DNA of 10,707 nucleotides from Bacteroidota bacterium (GTDB taxonomy: Bacteria > Pseudomonadota > Alphaproteobacteria > Puniceispirillales > Puniceispirillaceae). A program made the translations under genes and the position numbers. The stretch lies in assembly GCA_009936825.1 (NCBI GenBank), contig JAACDV010000234.1:1-10707 (forward strand), in the 5' to 3' direction. Positions within the stretch are counted from its first letter, which is position 1; every line of letters starts with the position of its first letter. The notes below the pieces were generated by a model. The model ran no database searches. It saw nothing but the letters and a program-made list of their open reading frames with translations, and had not been told where the DNA came from. This document shows positions 4,844-10,707 of this stretch, piece after piece.

Positions 4844-5773
4844 ATGGCCAAGTCGAATATAGCTCCCCCGGGGCTCGATTTTCAGTCAATTCTTCTCAAG
4901 CTTCAGGCCTATTGGGCCGAGCAGGGCGCGGTGATTCTGCAACCTTATGATATGGAGGTTGGCGCCGGAACATTTCATCCGGCCACCACGTTGCGCGCGC
5001 TAGGCCCGGACCATCATTGGCGCGCTGCCTATATTCAACCGTCGCGCCGTCCGACCGATGGCCGGTTTGGTGAAAACCCGAACCGGTTGCAGCATTATTA
5101 TCAGTTTCAGACGATTTTCAAACCATCCCCACCGAACTCGCAGGCGCTTTATCTTGGCAGTTTGGCGGCGATCGGGCTCGACCCTGACAGCCATGATATC
5201 CGGTTTGTTGAGGATGACTGGGAATCTCCGACATTGGGGGCCTGGGGCCTTGGATGGGAAGTGTGGTGTGATGGGATGGAAGTGTCGCAATTCACGTATT
5301 TTCAGCAGGTTGGCGGATTTGAATGCGATCCGGTGCCGCTGGAATTAACCTATGGATTGGAACGTTTGGCGATGTTCATTCAGGGCGTCGATAATGTCTA
5401 TGATCTTGATTGGGACGGGGTTCCGGCGGATCAGGGCGGCAAATGCTATGGCGATATTTTCCACCGTGCCGAGGTCGAATTTTCGAACTGGAATTTCAAT
5501 CACGCCGAAACCGACATGCTGCTTCGCCATTTTCGGGATGCCGAGGATGAGTGCGGCCGGTTACTGGTTCTGGACGAACCTTTGGCACTGCCTGCCTATG
5601 ATCAATGTGTGAAGGCCAGTCATCTGTTTAATCTGCTGGATGCGCGGGGCGTCATTTCGGTAACGGAACGCGCGTCCTACATTGGCCGGGTTCGGGCGCT
5701 GGCACGCGGATGCTGCGAGGCATGGATTGGCGTTGATAGGAAATCCGGCGCTGTGGTGGCTGACGATGGCTGA
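4844..5773 (+). CDS. glyQ: Glycyl-tRNA synthetase alpha subunit
   Basis: This is the catalytic subunit of the bacterial alpha2-beta2 glycyl-tRNA synthetase, which activates glycine with ATP and charges tRNA-Gly in the cytoplasm. The 309-residue product aligns by eye along its whole length with E. coli Gly[25 protein letters not shown] lies near the N-terminus (23-46). The class II motif 2 region [20 protein letters not shown] is at 61-80 and [22 protein letters not shown] at 117-138. The motif 3 signature GLERLAM (171-177) and LFNLLDARG (261-269) complete the match. All diagnostic residues appear present. The Shine-Dalgarno is weak (AGAGAAG, 4832-4838). The stop overlaps the start of glyS by eight bases, so the two subunits are made from one message in coupled fashion. 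Confidence 0.98.
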   Translation: MAKSNIAPPGLDFQSILLKLQAYWAEQGAVILQPYDMEVGAGTFHPATTLRALGPDHHWRAAYIQPSRRPTDGRFGENPNRLQHYYQFQTIFKPSPPNSQALYLGSLAAIGLDPDSHDIRFVEDDWESPTLGAWGLGWEVWCDGMEVSQFTYFQQVGGFECDPVPLELTYGLERLAMFIQGVDNVYDLDWDGVPADQGGKCYGDIFHRAEVEFSNWNFNHAETDMLLRHFRDAEDECGRLLVLDEPLALPAYDQCVKASHLFNLLDARGVISVTERASYIGRVRALARGCCEAWIGVDRKSGAVVADDG

Positions 5774-7910
5774 TCTTTTGATTGAACTCCTCAGCGAGGA
5801 AATTCCGGCCCGGATGCAGCTTCGCGCGGCAGCAGATTTAGACCGGTTGATGACCACCAAACTTGCTGATGCCGGGTTGGCGCATGGTGCTGTCAGCCGT
5901 TTTGTTGCCCCGCGGCATCTGGCGATTTATGTTGCCGATATTGACTTGCGGCAGGAAGATGTTGTTGATGAGCGCCGCGGCCCGCGCGCCGACGCGCCGG
6001 ATCAGGCCATCGCCGGGTTTTTGAAATCAACCGGGTTATCGCGGGATCAACTAATCGAACAGGAAACGCCGAAAGGTACGTTCCTTTTCGCAAAAATTGA
6101 GCGCGCCGGAGCCGAGACTGCCGATCTTTTGCCCGAAATGATTACCGGTATTTTGAATAATTTCCCATGGCCGAAAAGCCAGCGCTGGGGCACCACAAGG
6201 TTCCGTTGGGTGCGCCCGTTGCATCGCGTTAACGTAGTTTTTGACGGCCACCCTCTTTCTGGCAGCCTAGATTTAGGCGGCGATAGCCTTGCCTTTACTG
6301 CCGCCAGCCGTGGTCATTATTTTGAAGCACCACAAGATATCGACCTTACCGGTATTACCGGAAACGTCGGCCCTGGGGGTATCCTTGGGCCTGATGAATA
6401 TGTTGCCCGATTGCAGGCGGCACATGTGATGGTGGATTTTGCCGCGCGCCGAAACGCAATTAACGAAGGGGCGCAGCAGCTGGCAAGCGCGCATGGCTGC
6501 ACGCTGCATCCAAATGATGACCTGATTGATGAGATAACCGGCCTTGTTGAATGGCCGTCCCCGTTATTCGGCGAAATTGAAGCTCAGTTTATGGATTTGC
6601 CCGACGAGGTTCTGGAAGCGTCAATCCGTGTACATCAGAAATATCTCACCACTGATATGATTGGTGATAAAACCCCGGATAATACCGAAAATCAGCCTGT
6701 TGCTCTGGCTCGCGGATTTGTAGTTGTTAGCAACCGCCTGCCTGACGTCCGGCGTGATGCGGTTATTCTGGCGGGCAATCAGCGGGTGCTTCGGGCGCGG
6801 CTTGCCGATGCCCAGTTCTTTTTCAATGAGGATCGCCAGTCACCGCTTGCAAGCTACCTTCCAAGGCTTGCCGATATTGCCTTTTATGAAGGCCTTGGAT
6901 CGGTTCATGACAAGGCGCTGCGGATGGAAAAGCTGGCTTTGGTGATTGCGCCGGCGGTAGCGGGGTGTGATGCGGCGGTGGCAGCGGGTGCGGCGCGTCT
7001 GGCCAAGGCTGATCTTGTCACCGGAATGGTTGGAGAATTTCCCGAATTGCAGGGCATTATGGGCGGTTATTATGCGCGCCTTGGCGGTGAGTCTGCGGAT
7101 ATTGCCGATGCGATTGCAGGGCATTACCGCCCGCAAGGTCCGGCTGACAGCCTGCCATTCAGCCCCGAGGGACTGGCGGTTTCGCTTGCCGATAAAATTG
7201 ACAGTTTGACCGGATTTTTCGGTGTCGGTGCAAAACCAACCGGATCGAAAGACCCGTTTGCGCTGCGTCGTGCGGCCCTTGGCGTGATCCGAATCATTCT
7301 GGAATCGCGGATTCGGTTGCCCCTAACACCGCTGTTTGAGGCGGCAGCTTCGGCGCATGGGTTTGCGGCAGTTCACCCCGATCTGCTGGCGTTCATCCGT
7401 GAGAGGTTGCGCGTTAGTCTTCGTGATGCGGGAATTGCCCATGATGTTATAGCGGCGGCCTTTGGCGATCTGGATACCGCTTTGCATGATGATTTGCTGG
7501 GGCTTGCTGACCGCGCGGCGGCGCTGTCCCAATTTCTTCAGGGCGAAGACGGTGCTGGCTTGCTGGCAGGATGGCGCAGGGCTGCCAGTATTTTGAATGC
7601 TGAGGAAAGTAAATCCAAACAGACGTTCGCCCCCGAAACCAATCCGGCCCTTTTTGTAGTGCCAGCGGAAGGCGACCTTCACGCCGCGCTAACCGGATTA
7701 TCTGCGTTGCCTAGCGGCGGTGAGAATGCCGATCTATTGCTGCAAATGATGCGTTCTCTTGGCGGTCTGCAAGGCCCGATTGACAGTTTCTTTGACAGAG
7801 TTGTCGTGAATGATCACGATGCATCTATCAGGCAAAACCGCCTTGGTCTGTTGGCCATGGTGAGGGATGCCATGCAAAGGGTTGCGGACTTCTCAAAACT
7901 TGAAGGATAA
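5766..7910 (+). CDS. glyS: Glycyl-tRNA synthetase beta subunit
   Basis: This is the tRNA-binding partner of GlyQ, with 714 residues from ATG 5766. That start gives the canonical N-terminus [18 protein letters not shown]. An in-frame ATG at 5682 would add 28 residues lying wholly inside glyQ and is rejected. Recognisable blocks include the N-terminal [10 protein letters not shown], a mid-protein [12 protein letters not shown] (about 379-390), and [20 protein letters not shown] (from about 412). [15 protein letters not shown] follows from about 488, and the C-terminal anticodon-binding-type helix [20 protein letters not shown] near 691-710. These fit the HD-like, body and anticodon-binding regions of bacterial GlyS. 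Length is close to E. coli GlyS (689 residues). The 8-base overlap ATGGCTGA with glyQ suggests translational re-initiation that balances subunit output. The stop is followed after six bases by ppdK. Confidence 0.97.
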   Translation: MADLLIELLSEEIPARMQLRAAADLDRLMTTKLADAGLAHGAVSRFVAPRHLAIYVADIDLRQEDVVDERRGPRADAPDQAIAGFLKSTGLSRDQLIEQETPKGTFLFAKIERAGAETADLLPEMITGILNNFPWPKSQRWGTTRFRWVRPLHRVNVVFDGHPLSGSLDLGGDSLAFTAASRGHYFEAPQDIDLTGITGNVGPGGILGPDEYVARLQAAHVMVDFAARRNAINEGAQQLASAHGCTLHPNDDLIDEITGLVEWPSPLFGEIEAQFMDLPDEVLEASIRVHQKYLTTDMIGDKTPDNTENQPVALARGFVVVSNRLPDVRRDAVILAGNQRVLRARLADAQFFFNEDRQSPLASYLPRLADIAFYEGLGSVHDKALRMEKLALVIAPAVAGCDAAVAAGAARLAKADLVTGMVGEFPELQGIMGGYYARLGGESADIADAIAGHYRPQGPADSLPFSPEGLAVSLADKIDSLTGFFGVGAKPTGSKDPFALRRAALGVIRIILESRIRLPLTPLFEAAASAHGFAAVHPDLLAFIRERLRVSLRDAGIAHDVIAAAFGDLDTALHDDLLGLADRAAALSQFLQGEDGAGLLAGWRRAASILNAEESKSKQTFAPETNPALFVVPAEGDLHAALTGLSALPSGGENADLLLQMMRSLGGLQGPIDSFFDRVVVNDHDASIRQNRLGLLAMVRDAMQRVADFSKLEG

Positions 7911-7916
7911 CCGGGC

Positions 7917-10598
7917 ATGAACAAAGATACGACGCAGTGGGTCTATAAATTCGGTGCAAATGTTACCGATGGTAACAGCTCGATGCGTAATCTCCTTGGA
8001 GGTAAGGGAGCAAATCTTGCGGAAATGAGCGGCATTGGCTTGCCTGTTCCCCCCGGCTTTACCATCACCACCGAGGTTTGCACTTATTTTTATGACAATG
8101 CGCGCACTTATCCCGGCAATCTGAAAGCCGAGGTGAACGGAGCTGTTGCCGGTATTGAGGCCGAAACAGGTGCCAGCTTTGGTGATGTTGATAATCCGCT
8201 GTTGGTTTCGGTTCGCTCAGGCGCGCGTGCCTCAATGCCGGGGATGATGGACACTGTTTTGAACCTTGGCTTGAATGATGCAACCGCTGCCGGTCTTGCC
8301 AGGCGGGCCGATGATACGCGCTTTGCCTATGACAGCTATCGCCGCTTTATCCAGATGTATGCTGATGTGGTTATGGGCGTGGATCATGGGTTGTTTGAAG
8401 ACGAACTGGAAGAGCTAAAACTGCGCCGCGGCGTGTTTGATGATACCGGACTTTCCGGCGATGATCTGGTCACGCTGGTTGATAGCTATAAAAAAATCGT
8501 TAGCGAGGAAGCTGGCAAAGACTTTCCGCAGGACCCTGAAGACCAGCTATGGGGCGCGGTTGGAGCGGTCTTTACCAGCTGGATGAATGCCCGTGCTGCC
8601 ACCTATCGCCGGTTGAATAGCATTCCCGCATCTTGGGGGACTGCGGTCAATATTCAGGCAATGGTGTTCGGCAATATGGGCGATGATTGTGCCACTGGCG
8701 TTGCCTTTACGCGCGATCCATCAACCGGTGAGAACAGCTTTTACGGTGAGTATCTAATTAATGCGCAGGGCGAGGATGTGGTTGCCGGAATTCGCACGCC
8801 CTTGCCCCTGACGAAAGCGGCGAGTGCAGCCAGCGATGCAGGCGAAATATCTATGGAAGAGGCGATGCCGCAGGTATTCGCCCAGCTCGACAAGGTTCGC
8901 GGCCAGCTAGCAAAGCATTATGCCGATATGCAGGATCTGGAATTTACCGTCCAGCAGGGCAAGCTCTATATGTTGCAAACCCGGAGTGGCAAGCGCACCG
9001 GTGCTGCTGCGCTTCGGATGTCGGTTGATATGGCCGAAGAGGGGTTGATCACGCGTGAGGAGGCGTTGCTGCGGATTGATCCGATTGCGCTCGATCAACT
9101 GCTTCACCCAACGCTGGACCCTGACGCCAAAAAGACCGTATTGACCAAGGGACTTCCTGCATCACCCGGAGCCGCTGCGGGCTTGATTGTGCTTAGTGCC
9201 GATAAGGCTGAGGAAATGGCAGCTCATGGGCATGAAGTTATTCTTGTGCGTCTGGAAACAAGCCCGGAAGACATTCACGGCATGCATGCCGCTGCGGGTA
9301 TTTTGACTGCGCGCGGCGGAATGACAAGCCATGCTGCGGTTGTGGCGCGTGGAATGGGGCGCGCTTGTGTGTCTGGTGCCGCTGATCTTCGCTTTGATGA
9401 GGTGAACGGCAAGGTTTTTATTCGCGACGCCGAATTGAATGAGGGCGATACCATCACCATCGACGGCGCCACGGGTGAGGTGTTTATGGGGACCGTCAAA
9501 ACGATCCAGCCGCGTATGTCGGGGGCATTTTCAACGGTTATGCAATGGGCCGATGATATCCGCCGGATGAAGGTCAGAACCAATGCTGAAACGCCGGCTG
9601 ATGCCCGTGTTGCGGTTGATTTCGGCGCTGAGGGTATTGGCCTTTGCAGGACCGAGCATATGTTTTTCGACGTTGATCGGATCGTTGCTATGCGCGAGAT
9701 GATTATGGCGACGGATATTTCCGGGCGTGAGGCGGCACTTGCCAAATTGTTGCCGATGCAGCGTCATGATTTTGAAGAGCTATTTACCATCATGTCGGGC
9801 TTGCCGGTGACTATCAGGTTACTGGACCCGCCTTTGCATGAATTTCTGCCGCATTCCGCGGATGAGCTAGAAGATGTTGCGGCGGCGGCGGGTATCTCGC
9901 CCGAAACTGCCCGTCAGCGTAGCTTAAAGCTGTCCGAATCCAACCCGATGCTCGGCCATCGCGGGTGCCGACTTGCGGTAACTTATCCTGAGATTTGCCG
10001 GATGCAAGCGCGTGCGATTTTTGAGGCGGCGGTGAATGTTGTCAAATCAGGTGCGACAGCACCCGTTCCTGAAGTGATGATTCCCTTGGCTGCCACTGCG
10101 GGTGAAATTTCGATTTGCAAGGCGTTGATTGATCAGGAGGCCAAGCTGGTGATGGCAGAGAGTGGCATCACCATCGAATATCTGGTTGGTACCATGATTG
10201 AATTGCCGCGAGCTGCGATTTGTGCCGGTGATCTTGCCGATGAAGCTGAATTCTTCTCGTTCGGTACAAATGATCTGACGCAGACAGCCCTTGGCATCAG
10301 CCGTGATGATGCTGGTGCATTTATGCACGCCTATACCGATGCCGAGATTTATGCGACTGACCCGTTTGTGTCGATTGACCGTGACGGTGTTGGCGCGCTG
10401 GTGCAGATGGGGGCCGACCGCGGCCGCGCTGCGCGGGATAATCTAAAGCTTGGTATTTGCGGTGAGCACGGCGGTGATCCGGCATCAATCTTCTTTTTTG
10501 AAGAGGTTGGCTTGGATTATGTATCCTGCTCGCCTTACCGGGTGCCCGCTGCAAGATTGGCATCGGCACAGGCGGTCATCCGCAACCGTGCCAAGTAA
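7917..10598 (+). CDS. ppdK: Pyruvate, phosphate dikinase
   Basis: The enzyme interconverts pyruvate + ATP + phosphate and phosphoenolpyruvate + AMP + pyrophosphate in the cytoplasm, serving gluconeogenesis or PPi-linked glycolysis. The product is full length at 893 residues. The N-terminal ATP-grasp part has LLGGKGANLAEM, VSVRSGARASMPGMMDTVLNLG and the later MGDDCATGVAFTRDPSTGE. The swivelling phosphohistidine domain has GGMTSHAAVVARGMG with catalytic His472. Thr470, two residues before it, is at the position phosphorylated by PPDK regulatory proteins in related enzymes. The C-terminal PEP/pyruvate barrel has GLCRTEHMFFD (Arg578), FGTNDLTQTALGISRDDAG and GICGEHGGDP with the proton-donor-type Cys848. 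GAAGGA at 7902-7907, nine bases before the ATG, is a strong ribosome-binding site inside the end of glyS. Presence of glyQ-glyS immediately upstream is a familiar alphaproteobacterial arrangement. No + strand intrinsic terminator is obvious downstream. Confidence 0.98.
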   Translation: MNKDTTQWVYKFGANVTDGNSSMRNLLGGKGANLAEMSGIGLPVPPGFTITTEVCTYFYDNARTYPGNLKAEVNGAVAGIEAETGASFGDVDNPLLVSVRSGARASMPGMMDTVLNLGLNDATAAGLARRADDTRFAYDSYRRFIQMYADVVMGVDHGLFEDELEELKLRRGVFDDTGLSGDDLVTLVDSYKKIVSEEAGKDFPQDPEDQLWGAVGAVFTSWMNARAATYRRLNSIPASWGTAVNIQAMVFGNMGDDCATGVAFTRDPSTGENSFYGEYLINAQGEDVVAGIRTPLPLTKAASAASDAGEISMEEAMPQVFAQLDKVRGQLAKHYADMQDLEFTVQQGKLYMLQTRSGKRTGAAALRMSVDMAEEGLITREEALLRIDPIALDQLLHPTLDPDAKKTVLTKGLPASPGAAAGLIVLSADKAEEMAAHGHEVILVRLETSPEDIHGMHAAAGILTARGGMTSHAAVVARGMGRACVSGAADLRFDEVNGKVFIRDAELNEGDTITIDGATGEVFMGTVKTIQPRMSGAFSTVMQWADDIRRMKVRTNAETPADARVAVDFGAEGIGLCRTEHMFFDVDRIVAMREMIMATDISGREAALAKLLPMQRHDFEELFTIMSGLPVTIRLLDPPLHEFLPHSADELEDVAAAAGISPETARQRSLKLSESNPMLGHRGCRLAVTYPEICRMQARAIFEAAVNVVKSGATAPVPEVMIPLAATAGEISICKALIDQEAKLVMAESGITIEYLVGTMIELPRAAICAGDLADEAEFFSFGTNDLTQTALGISRDDAGAFMHAYTDAEIYATDPFVSIDRDGVGALVQMGADRGRAARDNLKLGICGEHGGDPASIFFFEEVGLDYVSCSPYRVPAARLASAQAVIRNRAK

Positions 10599-10622
10599 TC
10601 CGGTAGGCGCCAGAAAAAGACC

Positions 10623-10648
10623 AAAAAAAGGCCAGCAATGCCAGCCTT
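10623..10648 (-). terminator. Leftward intrinsic terminator beyond ppdK
   Basis: On the minus strand AAGGCTGGCATTGCTGGCC begins a nine-pair hairpin (10648-10628) with two adjacent G-U wobbles and a three-base loop. It runs directly into seven T residues (10629-10623), two of them in the stem. Read on the + strand the wobbles become A-C mismatches and no T-run follows, so the element is directional. It would end transcription of a gene entering from the right and may also insulate it from ppdK. Confidence 0.65.
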
Positions 10649-10706
10649 AACTCTGAAATTTTCTTAGGCGATTTTTCTTTGGCGATATGGGCTTCCGGAT
10701 ATGCTC
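10647..10706 (-). CDS. Partial C-terminus of an unidentified minus-strand gene (candidate)
   Basis: The minus strand from the right edge reads EHIRKPISPKKNRLRKFQS followed by TAA (10649-10647), which abuts the leftward terminator. The placement of stop and terminator and the Lys/Arg-rich tail make this the best of the three minus frames. Another frame stops at 10664-10666 and the third is open through the terminator. Only 19 residues are visible, so no family can be named. Confidence 0.35.
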   Translation of the reverse strand, partial: EHIRKPISPKKNRLRKFQS

Positions 10707-10707
10707 C

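Noticed and set aside
5682..5765. 28-residue N-terminal extension of glyS
   Set aside because: It lies wholly within glyQ and precedes the canonical [12 protein letters not shown] start at 5766.
9275..9745. Long minus-strand open frame (156 codons) inside ppdK
   Set aside because: It is an antisense shadow of a strongly conserved coding region, with Ser/Ile/Arg-rich composition typical of such shadows.

Overview
The window reads as a stretch of chromosome from a marine-type alphaproteobacterium. The inference rests on gene order, on alphaproteobacterial-style protein sequences and on moderate GC content by eye. A SAR116-like or related Rhodospirillales-like lineage is plausible but is not proven by anything in the sequence. 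Most genes are housekeeping, codon use looks even across the window, and there is no tRNA, rRNA, CRISPR array or transposase.

Left part (1-1083): a two-gene lysis cassette on the + strand. It holds a 3-TM holin of the type associated with gene-transfer-agent release and a T4-type muramidase with an intact Glu-Asp-Thr catalytic triad. The genes overlap by 11 bases, and no phage structural, packaging or integrase gene is present. Next comes a convergent long-chain polyprenyl diphosphate synthase (ispB, minus strand), which makes the quinone side chain.

Centre (2126-4843): a 283-base divergent spacer with a minus-strand TATAAT box, a 20-base tandem duplication and a hairpin arm that can pair with either copy. 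It leads into a + strand run of DUF2007 small protein, TrmN6-like methyltransferase, S49 (SppA/SohB-type) peptidase, a small membrane-anchored CxxC protein, glyQ, glyS and ppdK. Tight spacing and overlaps (14 bases methyltransferase/S49, 8 bases glyQ/glyS, 6-base gap glyS/ppdK) suggest co-transcription, perhaps with internal promoters.

The most interesting point is the small gene at 4439. Its membrane segment lies in one frame. A four-cysteine motif (CxxC-x8-Cx4-CPY) lies in the -1 frame, and the two are joined exactly at an A_AAA_AAG heptamer, the same slippery sequence as in dnaX. Programmed frameshifting, transcriptional slippage, a recent frameshift mutation and a sequencing error all remain possible.

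A second theme is that the non-coding spacers, but not the genes, contain repeated short direct duplications (13-22 base period), several beginning at or just after a stop codon. The right edge (10599-10707) carries a good intrinsic terminator pointing leftwards, with a candidate C-terminal end of a minus-strand gene running into it.
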